Program-made: the position numbers and the translations under genes
Notes under the pieces: model-generated
What the model was told of the DNA's origin: nothing
The model's database searches: none
What the model saw: only the letters and a program-made list of their open reading frames with translations
Part shown: one piece after another, positions 37,061 to 45,190 of the stretch
Position numbering within the stretch: the stretch's first letter is position 1
How the letters are laid out: the number at the start of each line of letters is the position of its first letter
Origin: an uncultured Eubacteriales bacterium
Lineage (GTDB): Bacteria > Bacillota > Clostridia > Oscillospirales > Oscillospiraceae
NCBI GenBank assembly: GCA_905205195.1
Contig: CAJLCS010000001.1
Span: 14,080 to 78,079 of the forward strand
Length of the DNA stretch: 64,000 bases
Direction: 5' to 3'

Positions 37061-37717
37061 ATGAAAGATCTGTTTAACCCGGACAATCCCTTTATGCAGT
37101 TTCTCTCCCGGGTGGGGGAGATGATCCTGGCGAATTTCCTGTTTCTGCTCTGCTCGCTGCCGGTGGTCACCGCCGGCGCGGCACTGACGGCGCTGCACAA
37201 GGTGACGCAGAACATCGCCGAGGATACGGACGACGGGGTGCTGCGGACGTTTTTCCGGGCCTTCTGGCGGGACTGGAAGCAGGCCACCGCCGCCTGGCTG
37301 CTGATGCTGGTGTTTTACGCCGGGATGGGCTGCAATCTGCTGCTGGCCCTGTCCTATTTGCAGGGCGCGGCGCTGACGGTGTGCAAAGCCATTATCGGGG
37401 TGCTGTGCGTCATCGTGCTGGCGGTGGGGGCCTACCTGTTCCCGCTGATTGCCCGGTACGAAAATACGCTCAAGGAGCATTTCGTCAACGCCGGGGTGCT
37501 GGCGCTGGTGAAGCTGCCCCGGACGCTGGCCATGGCGGTGCTCAACGCGCTGCCGCTGATTCTGGCCTATGTTTCCATGAAGGTGTTTGTCAGCACGCTG
37601 GTTTTCTGGCTGACGCTGGGCTTTGCCTTCGTTTGTTACATTGCCGCCTGGCTGCTGATGCCGGTTTTCCGCGAAATGGAAAAGCCCGGCGGGCCGGACG
37701 TCCGACCCATGACATAA
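37061..37717 (+). CDS. YesL family membrane protein (DUF624)
   Basis: A 218-aa protein with five to six membrane helices and the DUF624 opening MKDLFNPDNPFMQFLSRVGE with LCSLPVVTAGAALTALH. YesL proteins lie with YesM/YesN and oligosaccharide ABC importers in Bacillus and clostridia; their exact role is not known. It is the last gene of the glycan run, 12 bp after the GH2 stop. Confidence 0.88.
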   Translation: MKDLFNPDNPFMQFLSRVGEMILANFLFLLCSLPVVTAGAALTALHKVTQNIAEDTDDGVLRTFFRAFWRDWKQATAAWLLMLVFYAGMGCNLLLALSYLQGAALTVCKAIIGVLCVIVLAVGAYLFPLIARYENTLKEHFVNAGVLALVKLPRTLAMAVLNALPLILAYVSMKVFVSTLVFWLTLGFAFVCYIAAWLLMPVFREMEKPGGPDVRPMT

Positions 37718-37753
37718 GAAAAAAGCCGCTCCCCGGGAGAGGCTTCATCAGGA

Positions 37754-37787
37754 AGAAGGTAGTGCAAATTTGTGCTGCCTTCTTTTT
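37754..37787 (+). terminator. Terminator ending the glycan enzyme operon
   Basis: AGAAGGTAGT (37754-37763) pairs with GCTGCCTTCT (37774-37783, two G-T pairs), extended by the self-complementary CAAATTTG in the loop, and is followed by five T. Confidence 0.75.
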
Positions 37788-37846
37788 GTACGCTCCGGAA
37801 ACGGCTCTATCCTGGATGAACGTGATAGGATATTCACCGCCTGAAC

Positions 37847-37959
37847 TGCCGCAGGCAATATCACAATGCAAAGCACCCTACCACTGTCCGAAGGACAATA
37901 CAACTCGCCGTCAGGCTAATATAACTGGAGGCGCACTCCGTAAGGAAGTGCGCCTCCAG
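37847..37959. repeat. Array of small hairpins in the spacer before the MATE gene
   Basis: Three or four short inverted repeats follow each other: TGCCGCAGGCA (37847-37857), TGTCCGAAGGACA (37885-37897), GCCGTCAGGC (about 37907-37916) and the 13-bp perfect stem CTGGAGGCGCACT / AGTGCGCCTCCAG (37925-37937, 37947-37959). Modular strings of this kind are dispersed in intergenic DNA of many gut clostridia. The last hairpin may also help terminate the convergent MATE gene. The 257-bp spacer holds no gene. Confidence 0.5.
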
Positions 37960-37974
37960 GAGGGGCAGCTTTTT

Positions 37975-39375
37975 TTATTGGAGATTTCCGCTTTGCCGGG
38001 CCACTTCTTCCGCCCGCTTCCGGAAGATCCGGGGGAAGGAAGTGAAAATCACGGCGGCGGTAATCAGTCCGGCCGTCAGGTCCGCAATACCCTCGGACAG
38101 ATACACCCCCGAAAACCCGAGAAAATGGGTCAGCAGGAAGCACAGGGGAATCAGAATGACCACCTTCCGCACCACCGCCAGCACCAGCGCCGAAACGGCC
38201 TGTCCCAGCGCCACATTGATGTTTTGCAGCGTCATCTGGACGAAAAACATGATGGACCCCATCAGAAACCGGGGGCAGTACTGCCGGACGATGGCCGTCA
38301 CCGCGTCGCTGGCGGAAAACAGCCGGGCGTACAGCTCCGGCACCGCCATGGACACCGACCAGATGCTCACGCAGAACAGAAACGCAATCACGGTGACGTA
38401 GCCGATGCCCTTTTTCAGCCGGTCGGCGTCGCCCTTGCCGTAATTGTAGCTCACGAAGGGCTGCATTCCGTTGCCGAGGCCGTTGAGGGGCAGGGAAATC
38501 AGCTGCAAGGCGCTGAGCATCACCGTCAGGGCGGCGGTGTAGTCCTTGTTGCCGCCGGTGGCCCGGTTGAGGTTCACGTTGAACACGATCTGGATGGCGC
38601 ATTCCGTGATCGTCATGATAAAGGGCGTCACGCCCAGCGAGGTGATGTCCGCCACCCGGCGGGCGGTGGGGCGCATTTCCTTCACCCGGAACCGGAACAG
38701 GCTCTTTTTGGTGAAGAAAAAGACGATCATGCACACGCAGGACAGCAGCTGGGACAGAATCGTGGCCAGACTGGAGCCGCGGACCCCCATGCCGAGGGTG
38801 AAAATAAACAGCGGGTCCAGCGCAATGTTGGTGACGGCGCCGATGAGCACGGAGCCCATGGCGAGAAACGAATAGCCCTGCGTCAGAATAAAGGGGTTCA
38901 GCCCCTGGGCCAGCATGACGAACAGCGTGCCGCCCGCGTAGATTTGCAGATAGGAAACCGCGTACTCCACCGCGCTGGGCGGGCAGCCGAACAGCACCAC
39001 GATGGGCCGGGCCAGCACAAAGGTCAGCGCGCCGATGGTCACACCCAGCACCGTCAGCAGCAGAAAGGCGGTGTTGAAAATCCGGTTGGCCTCGTCCGTG
39101 CGGCCCTCGCCCATGCGGATGCCCGCCCGGGGGGCGCCGCCCAGGCCCACCAGATTGGCAAAGGCCTGAATCATCAGCGTAATGGGCAGCACGATGCCCA
39201 GCGCCGCCAGGGCGTCCATGCCGGAGTCGGGAATCTTGGCCACATACATCCGGTCTACAATATTATAAAGGAACGTAATCAGCTGGGCGATGACCGCCGG
39301 AACGGTGAGCCGGAAAACCAGGGGCAGAATCGGCCCGTGGTCCAGCCGTGCGGTCATGCCGGATGGGGGTTGCAT
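37975..39375 (-). CDS. MATE family efflux transporter
   Basis: A 466-aa, twelve-helix transporter of the MATE/DinF-like multidrug family, which exports cationic compounds against Na+ or H+. Two similar halves are visible; landmarks include IDRMYVAKIPDSGMDALAALG-like text early (DRMYVAKI and LGIVLPIT), GYSFLAMGSVLIGAVTNIALDP in the middle and GNGMQPFVSYNYGKGD at the start of the second half. The ATG at 39375 is used because AAAGGAGG precedes it by 11 nt. It follows the next minus-strand gene after a GC-rich hairpin (39406-39428) that may shape its leader. Confidence 0.93.
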   Translation of the reverse strand: MQPPSGMTARLDHGPILPLVFRLTVPAVIAQLITFLYNIVDRMYVAKIPDSGMDALAALGIVLPITLMIQAFANLVGLGGAPRAGIRMGEGRTDEANRIFNTAFLLLTVLGVTIGALTFVLARPIVVLFGCPPSAVEYAVSYLQIYAGGTLFVMLAQGLNPFILTQGYSFLAMGSVLIGAVTNIALDPLFIFTLGMGVRGSSLATILSQLLSCVCMIVFFFTKKSLFRFRVKEMRPTARRVADITSLGVTPFIMTITECAIQIVFNVNLNRATGGNKDYTAALTVMLSALQLISLPLNGLGNGMQPFVSYNYGKGDADRLKKGIGYVTVIAFLFCVSIWSVSMAVPELYARLFSASDAVTAIVRQYCPRFLMGSIMFFVQMTLQNINVALGQAVSALVLAVVRKVVILIPLCFLLTHFLGFSGVYLSEGIADLTAGLITAAVIFTSFPRIFRKRAEEVARQSGNLQ

Positions 39376-39438
39376 CAAAAAAGAGCCTCCTTTTGGCAAC
39401 AGGATGCGCCGCCCCGGAAGGGCGGCGCGAAAAAACGG

Positions 39439-40566
39439 TCAAAGAGCCAGCAGATCGGGCTTGACCAGGGCATTTTCCAGCAGATCGGCCACAAAGGCGC
39501 AGGCCTTGTCCTGCCGGACGGCGGCAAGCCAGTTTTCCGTCGTTTTTTCCTTCAGATCAAAGAACTTCCGTAGCAGCGCAATGACGGTTTTCATGCCGTA
39601 GCGCTGATACACCTGCCACAGCAGCACCGTACCGGCCAGCGGCACGTTGGCGGGACGGCTGCCGTCCGGCGTCCGGATGGGGCCGGGCTGCTGCTGGTAG
39701 GCGGCGAAGAGCCGGGCCTTTTCCTGCTCCAGCAGCTCGCCTTTCCCGGCGTGGAGCAGCATCAGGTTGGACAGCCACCGGGCACCGGTTTCGTTGAGCC
39801 AGTCTTCAAAGCTGTCCGTGGCGGCGCCGCAGGCCCAGCGGCGGCCAAGCTCGTGGCCCAGCGCGCTGCAATAGGATTCCTCGCTGCCGTCGCCGCACAG
39901 GACGATCAGACCGGGACGGGCATAGGAGTCGTCCCATTCTCCCTCGTCCAGCAGCAGAAGGCTTACATGGGGCGCCGGGCGGGCGCCGAAGAGCCGCGTG
40001 TCGTAGTCCAGACAGCCGGCGGCGTAGGAAATCATGTCCGTGATGCAGGGAATGGAGGCGGATCGGGTGCAGTAGGCCGTGAAGCCTCCGGCGGAGACGC
40101 TGTGGTAGCAGCCCCGGCGCAGGCAGATGAGATTGGCACACTCCGGCGCATCCGGCGTCCAGAGCTGGCATTTGTACCGGCGTCCGTCGGCGTCGTGATG
40201 TCCGTCGATCAGGTCAAAGCCGTCGAAGCCCTGCCGCAGGACGCAGCGGGTTTCCTCGACGCAGGCAGACAGACGCCGGGGGAAGCACCCGGCGTAGCCG
40301 TTGAGAAGAATCTTGTGGTCCGACACGCCGAACAGATCTCCTGTGGCCAGGACGCACCGGTAGCGGAACCGGTGGGGCCGGTCGGCGGCGAAGGTATAGA
40401 CCGTGAAGGGGCCGTCCGGCGCGGGGGCCGCCTGAAAATCGTCGTCCGCCTCTTCCGGCACGGCGTTTTGGGGCAGCTCCAGCGTTTTCTGCCCGGCGGG
40501 CAGCACGGCCTCCACGGTTAGGGTGGTATTGTGCAAATCCAGATAAAAGATTGCTTGCTGAGACAT
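39439..40566 (-). CDS. M1-aminopeptidase-like protein with altered zinc motif
   Basis: A 375-aa protein, no signal peptide. The N-terminal ~130 residues look like the beta-domain of M1 (gluzincin) peptidases. The centre carries SALGHELGRRWACGAATDSF (from His238) followed by EDWLNETGARW (Glu259). This lines up with the M1 pattern HExxH-W-G ... D-x-W-L-x-E-G-x-A, but the second zinc His is Arg242 and the spacing to the third ligand is two residues short. It is therefore likely not a working zinc peptidase. Family assignment rests on these motifs and is moderate. Single gene with its own promoter. Confidence 0.6.
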   Translation of the reverse strand: MSQQAIFYLDLHNTTLTVEAVLPAGQKTLELPQNAVPEEADDDFQAAPAPDGPFTVYTFAADRPHRFRYRCVLATGDLFGVSDHKILLNGYAGCFPRRLSACVEETRCVLRQGFDGFDLIDGHHDADGRRYKCQLWTPDAPECANLICLRRGCYHSVSAGGFTAYCTRSASIPCITDMISYAAGCLDYDTRLFGARPAPHVSLLLLDEGEWDDSYARPGLIVLCGDGSEESYCSALGHELGRRWACGAATDSFEDWLNETGARWLSNLMLLHAGKGELLEQEKARLFAAYQQQPGPIRTPDGSRPANVPLAGTVLLWQVYQRYGMKTVIALLRKFFDLKEKTTENWLAAVRQDKACAFVADLLENALVKPDLLAL

Positions 40567-40614
40567 TGCGTATCCTCTCTCTATCGGTTCGGGTTGATAA
40601 CGGAATAATGAATG

Positions 40615-40643
40615 ATTATAGCAGGATTCCTTCCGTTTCACAA
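40615..40643 (-). promoter_or_regulatory. Promoter for the M1-like gene
   Basis: Minus-strand TTGTGA (40638-40643), 17-nt spacer ending TGC, TATAAT (40615-40620). Confidence 0.7.
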
Positions 40644-40659
40644 GAGGGAAAAATGATTT

Positions 40660-41478
40660 TTACGGCTGGCGCAGGGCAAGCTGATAAAAGGCCACGGCGC
40701 TGGCCGCGGCGACGTTCAGCGAATCCACGCCGTGGGTCATGGGAATCCGGACGGTGTAGTCGCAGGCGGCAATGGTACGCTCCGGCAGGCCGTCTCCCTC
40801 GGTGCCCAGCACGATGGCCAGCTTCTCCTCTGCCGCCAGCCGGGGGTCCCACAGCGGCAGCGTGTCGTCCCGCAGGGCCATGGCCACGGTTTTGAAGCCG
40901 AGCTGCCGGAGCATGGCCATCCAGCCGTCCTCTGGCAGCCATGCAAAGGGCACCGCAAACACGTTTCCCATGCTGACCCGGGCGGCCCGGCGGTACAGCG
41001 GGTCGGTGCAGCCGGGGGTCAGCAGGACCGCGTCCATGTTCAGCGCGGCGGCGGAGCGGAAAATGGCCCCCAGATTGGTGGGGTTCATCACGTCCTCCAG
41101 TACGGCAATCCGCCGGGCGCCCGCGCAGAGTGCCTCCGGTGCCGGCAGTGCCCGGCGGCGCATGGCGCACAGCAGCCCCCGGGTCAGGTGAAAGCCGGTG
41201 ATCCGGCAAAGCACCTCCGGCGGCGCGACGTACACCGGCAGATCCGCCGGAAACAGGTCCGGCAGCGCCCGGGCGGCGGGAGCACGGGGGCCGTCCTCCA
41301 TTAGCGCCGAGCACGGTTCGTACCCGGCGTCCAGCGCCCGCTGGATGACCAGCGGACTTTCCGCGATGAACAGGCCGTTTTCCGGGTCGGCCCGGTTGAC
41401 CAGCTGATTTTCCGTCTGCCGGGCATAGACGTCCAGCGCCGGATCGGAAAACGCGGTGACGGGGATGAATGAAGCCAT
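40660..41478 (-). CDS. TrmH/SpoU family RNA 2'-O-methyltransferase
   Basis: A 272-aa SPOUT methyltransferase with an N-terminal L30e-like RNA-binding part and a knotted catalytic domain. Motif 1 is DVMNPTNLGAIFRSAAAL, motif 2 IVLGTEGDGLPE and motif 3 IPMTHGVDSLNVAAASAVAF. It resembles the YsgA/TsnR-like branch rather than RlmB; the target nucleotide is unknown. It is divergent from the corrinoid operon, with back-to-back promoters, and appears unrelated to it. Confidence 0.9.
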   Translation of the reverse strand: MASFIPVTAFSDPALDVYARQTENQLVNRADPENGLFIAESPLVIQRALDAGYEPCSALMEDGPRAPAARALPDLFPADLPVYVAPPEVLCRITGFHLTRGLLCAMRRRALPAPEALCAGARRIAVLEDVMNPTNLGAIFRSAAALNMDAVLLTPGCTDPLYRRAARVSMGNVFAVPFAWLPEDGWMAMLRQLGFKTVAMALRDDTLPLWDPRLAAEEKLAIVLGTEGDGLPERTIAACDYTVRIPMTHGVDSLNVAAASAVAFYQLALRQP

Positions 41479-41511
41479 GGATGCATCCTGCTTTCCTGAA
41501 AAAGTAAGATG

Positions 41512-41540
41512 ATTATACCGTTTTTCGGGGAGAAATGCAA
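41512..41540 (-). promoter_or_regulatory. Promoter for the SpoU methyltransferase
   Basis: Minus-strand TTGCAT (41535-41540), 17-nt spacer, TATAAT (41512-41517). Confidence 0.75.
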
Positions 41541-41557
41541 GATGGCCGGAAAAGAGA

Positions 41558-41586
41558 TTGTAAAAGCGGGAACGCTGTGGTAAAAT
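41558..41586 (+). promoter_or_regulatory. Promoter for the corrinoid uptake/assembly operon
   Basis: TTGTAA (41558-41563), 17-nt spacer, TAAAAT (41581-41586). The leader to the GTG start is only ~60 nt and contains one short GC hairpin (GCCGCGC/GCGCGGC near 41605). It is too short for a cobalamin riboswitch and shows no B12 box. Confidence 0.65.
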
Positions 41587-41652
41587 ATCAGGCAGAATGC
41601 CATGCCGCGCAGGCGGCGCGGCGAACGGACTGCTTTCGTTTGGAGGGATACG

Positions 41653-42669
41653 GTGAAGGGACAGACTTGGGGCCGCCGGGGGCTGGCGCTGGCGCTGGCC
41701 GCCATGGTGCTGGCGGGCTGCCTGACGGTGGCCGGGGTGCGGGGCTGGCTGGACGGCGGACGCACCGACCGGGTGCTGCTGGCGGAGGTCACCGGCGTGG
41801 TGCAGCTGACGCGCAGCGGCATTTCACTCCGGACGGGGGGCGGCCTGCGTCTGCGGGCCGGGGACCGGCTTCAGGGAACCCCCGGCAGCCGGGCGGTCCT
41901 GCACTGGGACGGCGGCACGCTGACCCTTGGTCCGGAAGCGGTACTTACGGTGGAAGACCCGGAGGCAACGGATTTCCGGGGAACGCTGGAAACCGGCGAA
42001 GCGGTGGCAGACGTCACCGGCAGCCTGACGCTGACCGCCGGGGGCCGCACGGTCACGCTGACGGACACGGCCGCTTTGGCGAGCGGCGAGGGCATCACCG
42101 ACCTGACCGGCCCTGCCGGGACGGTATCGGCCGGGACGCTGAGCCGGTTCGCGCTGGAAACGCTGCTGGCGGTGACGGACCGGGAGCTTTGCCTGTCCGA
42201 GGCGGCACTGCGTCAGGCACTGGCCGCCCAAAAGGGCATCGGCGATCCCGGCTCCGGCGACAGGCGCTGCACCATCACCATCCGCTGTGATTCGATTCTG
42301 GCCCATCCGGAGCTTCTGAACCCGGCCAAGGCGGAGTTCATTCCGGCGGACGGCGTGATTCTGCCGGAAACCGACGTGTCGTTTTCCGACGGCGAGACGG
42401 TGTTTGACGTGCTGAAACGGGTGTGCGAGGCGGCGGAAATTCCGCTGGAATACAGCTGGACGCCGGTTTACGACAGCTACTATCTGGAGAGCATCAACCG
42501 GCTGTATGAATTCGACTGCGGCGCCCAGTCCGGGTGGATGTATCAGGTCAACGATGTTTTCCCCAACTATGGCTGCTCCGACTATGCCCTGCAGGACAGC
42601 GACCGGATCGTCTGGTGCTATACCTGTACCGGGCTGGGGGCCGACGTGGGAGGAGGTGTGGCCGGATGA
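41653..42669 (+). CDS. Lipoprotein with FecR-like region and DUF4430 (transcobalamin-C-like) domain
   Basis: A 338-aa surface lipoprotein. The signal peptide ends in the lipobox VLAGC (Cys23). Residues ~40-165 resemble a FecR/LysM-associated beta domain (LAEVTGVVQLTRSG ... LRLRAGDRLQGTPGSRAVLHW). The C-terminal ~120 residues are DUF4430: TITIRCDSIL, GETVFDVLKRVCE, YLESINRLYEFDCGAQSGWM, and QVNDVFPNYGCSDYALQDSD. That domain is related to the C-terminal cobalamin-contacting domain of transcobalamin and intrinsic factor. With an ECF transporter and cobTUS downstream, a corrinoid-capturing role is likely but inferred. GTG start, GGAGG 6 nt upstream. Confidence 0.85.
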   Translation: MKGQTWGRRGLALALAAMVLAGCLTVAGVRGWLDGGRTDRVLLAEVTGVVQLTRSGISLRTGGGLRLRAGDRLQGTPGSRAVLHWDGGTLTLGPEAVLTVEDPEATDFRGTLETGEAVADVTGSLTLTAGGRTVTLTDTAALASGEGITDLTGPAGTVSAGTLSRFALETLLAVTDRELCLSEAALRQALAAQKGIGDPGSGDRRCTITIRCDSILAHPELLNPAKAEFIPADGVILPETDVSFSDGETVFDVLKRVCEAAEIPLEYSWTPVYDSYYLESINRLYEFDCGAQSGWMYQVNDVFPNYGCSDYALQDSDRIVWCYTCTGLGADVGGGVAG

Positions 42670-43559
42670 ACCGGTACGACGGGTTTTCGGACTGCCATCC
42701 GGCGGTGAATTTCCTGTTTTTTGTGGGCGCCATCGGCTTCGGCGTGGTGATCCAGCACCCGGCCTATGTGCTGGCGGGGCTGGTCTGCGCCGCCGCCTAT
42801 GCCGTCTGTCTCAGCGGAAAAGGCGCGTGGAAGCTGCTGGCGGGACTGCTGCCGCTGCTGGCGGTGCTGACGCTAGTCAATCCGCTGCTCAATACCCAGG
42901 GCAGCCGGGTGCTGGCCACGGTGTTCGGTCGGCCCTATACGCTGGAGGCGCTGCTTTACGGCGGGGCCATTGCGGGGATTCTGGCCGTGACGGTGCTGTG
43001 GTTTCACTGCTTTCATCTGGTGCTGACCAGTGATAAATTCATCAGCCTGTTCGGCAGCCGGATCCCGGCGCTGTCGCTGCTGCTGGTGATGGTGCTGCGG
43101 CTGGTGCCCCATTTTCTGGGGAAGGCCCGGCAGATTCTCGGCGCCCGGCAGGCCATCGGCCGGGGGATGTCCCGGGAGGACGGCCTGCGGCAGAAGGTGA
43201 CGGACGGCGGGGCGGTGCTGTCGGTGCTGACCTCCTGGGCACTGGAGGGCGGCGTGGTGACGGCGGACTCCATGCGGAGCCGGGGCTACGGCACAGGCAG
43301 GCGGACCGCCTTTCAGGTTTACCGCATGACGGGCCGGGACATGGCGCTGCTGATGCTCATGGGCCTGTTGGCGGCGGGAACGCTGATATCGGCGGCGTCC
43401 GGCGGCGTTTCCGCGTCCTTTACCCCGGTGATGGCGCTGGCCCCGGTGACGGGCCGGTACGGCTGGGGACTGGGCTGCTATACCGCATTTCTTCTGATTC
43501 CCACGGCGTTACACTGGAAGGAGACCATGCAATGGAACATTTCAAAATCGAAAATCTGA
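42666..43559 (+). CDS. ECF transporter T component (EcfT), first copy
   Basis: A 297-aa membrane subunit that couples the ATPases to the substrate-binding S component. The hydrophobic N-terminal half is followed by the two cytoplasmic coupling helices: RLVPHFLGKARQILGARQAI and DSMRSRGYGTGRR, the latter containing the characteristic Arg-Gly motif. It overlaps the lipoprotein gene by 4 bp (ATGA) and the ATPase gene by 28 bp. Intact by length and motif. Confidence 0.92.
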   Translation: MNRYDGFSDCHPAVNFLFFVGAIGFGVVIQHPAYVLAGLVCAAAYAVCLSGKGAWKLLAGLLPLLAVLTLVNPLLNTQGSRVLATVFGRPYTLEALLYGGAIAGILAVTVLWFHCFHLVLTSDKFISLFGSRIPALSLLLVMVLRLVPHFLGKARQILGARQAIGRGMSREDGLRQKVTDGGAVLSVLTSWALEGGVVTADSMRSRGYGTGRRTAFQVYRMTGRDMALLMLMGLLAAGTLISAASGGVSASFTPVMALAPVTGRYGWGLGCYTAFLLIPTALHWKETMQWNISKSKI

Positions 43560-45190
43560 CCTTTTCCTACCCCACCGCCAAGGGCCGTCCGGCGCTGGAC
43601 GACGTGACGCTGACGGTGGAGCAGGGGGAGTATGTGGTGCTCTGCGGCCGCAGCGGCAGCGGAAAAACGACGCTGCTGCGGCACCTGAAAACGGTGCTGA
43701 CACCCCATGGCCGCCGCAGCGGCAGGGTGCTGTTTGCCGGGCGGGAGCTTTCCCAAGTGCCGATGCGGGAGCAGGCGGAAAAAATCGGCTATGTGATGCA
43801 GAATCCCGACGATCAGATCGTCACGGACAAGGTCTGGCACGAGCTGGCCTTCGGGCTGGAGAGTCTGGGCTGCGACCAGAAAACCATGCGGACCCGGGTG
43901 GCGGAAATGGCCTGCTATTTCGGTATTCAGGGCTGGTTCCACCGGGACGTGGCGGAGCTGTCCGGTGGCCAGAAGCAGCTGCTGAATCTGGCGGCGATCA
44001 TGGCCATGCAGCCGGAGGTGCTGATCCTCGACGAGCCGACCAGCCAGCTGGACCCCATTGCGGCGTCGGATTTTCTCAACACCGTGCGGAAAATCAATCG
44101 GGAGCTGGGCACCACCGTCATCATCACGGAGCACCGGCTGGAGGACATCTTCCCGGCGGCGGACCGGGTAGCGGTGATGGAGGACGGCCATCTGACCGCC
44201 TGGGGAACGCCCCAGACGGTGGGGCGGACGCTCTGGGAGCAGAAAAGCCCCATGTTTGCGGCGCTTCCGGCGCCCATGCGGATTTATTTTCAGTCCGGCG
44301 GCACCGGCGACGGCCCGCTGACGGTCCGGGAGGGACGAGCGTGGCTGCAGGCGCGGTTTCCACAGCCGCCGAAGATCGACCGGCTGCCGGAGCAGCCGCC
44401 CATGCCGGAAGCCGAACCGGCGCTGGAGTTGAAGGAGCTGTGGTTCCGCTACGAAAAGGACAGCCCGGACATTCTCCGGGGCGTGACCGCCCGGGTACCG
44501 GCAGGCAGCTTTTACGCCATTGTCGGCGGCAACGGCGCGGGGAAATCCACGCTGCTGAAATCCGTTTGCGGCATTTGCAGGCCCTATCGGGGCAAAATCC
44601 GGCTGCTGGGCCAGCCGGTGGAGCGCTACCGGAAAGGCAGCCTCTTTGACCGGTGCCTTGCCATGCTGCCCCAGGACCCCAAAAGCCTGTTTGTGAAGAA
44701 AACGGTGGGGGAGGAGCTGGCGGAAATGACGGCGGACAGGGAAAAGCAGGCGGAAATCGCCGCCCTTTGCGAAATCGAGCCGCTGCTGGACACCCATCCC
44801 TACGATCTTTCCGGCGGCGAGCAGCAGCGGGCGGCACTGGCCAAGGTGCTGCTGACGGAGCCGAAGCTCCTGCTGCTGGACGAGCCGACCAAGGGCATCG
44901 ACTGCTTCTATAAGGAAAAGCTGGCCGGGATTCTGGCGGATCTGCGGCAGCGGGGCATGACGCTGGTGATGGTTTCGCATGACGTGGAGTTCTGCGCCCG
45001 GTATGCGGACCTGGTGAGTATGTTTTTCGACGGCCAGATTCTGACCACGGACACCCCCCGGCGGTTTTTCGGCCAGAACAGCTTCTACACCACGGCGGCC
45101 AACCGGATGAGCCGCAGCGTGCTGCACGATGCGGTGACGGCGGAGCAGGTGGTGGCGCTGCTCCGGGCGAACGAGGAGGCAATGCCTTGA
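43532..45190 (+). CDS. ECF transporter ATPase, fused double ABC domain (EcfA-EcfA')
   Basis: A 552-aa protein with two ABC ATPases in one chain. Domain 1: Walker A GRSGSGKT (~39-46), Q-loop MQNPDDQIV, signature ELSGGQKQLLNLAAIM, Walker B LILDEPTSQ and ITEHRLEDI. Domain 2 (from ~300): GGNGAGKS (~333), Q-loop MLPQDPKSLF, DLSGGEQQRAALAKV, LLLDEPTKGID and VSHDVEF. Both sites look complete. Most ECF systems use two separate EcfA proteins; fused forms are usual for dedicated (group I-like) transporters. Start after GAAGGAGACC within the EcfT gene. Confidence 0.95.
   Translation: MEHFKIENLTFSYPTAKGRPALDDVTLTVEQGEYVVLCGRSGSGKTTLLRHLKTVLTPHGRRSGRVLFAGRELSQVPMREQAEKIGYVMQNPDDQIVTDKVWHELAFGLESLGCDQKTMRTRVAEMACYFGIQGWFHRDVAELSGGQKQLLNLAAIMAMQPEVLILDEPTSQLDPIAASDFLNTVRKINRELGTTVIITEHRLEDIFPAADRVAVMEDGHLTAWGTPQTVGRTLWEQKSPMFAALPAPMRIYFQSGGTGDGPLTVREGRAWLQARFPQPPKIDRLPEQPPMPEAEPALELKELWFRYEKDSPDILRGVTARVPAGSFYAIVGGNGAGKSTLLKSVCGICRPYRGKIRLLGQPVERYRKGSLFDRCLAMLPQDPKSLFVKKTVGEELAEMTADREKQAEIAALCEIEPLLDTHPYDLSGGEQQRAALAKVLLTEPKLLLLDEPTKGIDCFYKEKLAGILADLRQRGMTLVMVSHDVEFCARYADLVSMFFDGQILTTDTPRRFFGQNSFYTTAANRMSRSVLHDAVTAEQVVALLRANEEAMP

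Noticed and set aside
32378..37480. A 1700-codon open frame on the minus strand
   Set aside because: It is exactly antisense to GH3, GH2 and yesL, His/Gln/Gly/Arg-rich as expected from the complement of GC-rich codons, and has no ribosome site or family motif.
41587..41652. Cobalamin riboswitch before the corrinoid operon
   Set aside because: The leader is too short and lacks the B12 box; only a short GC hairpin is present.
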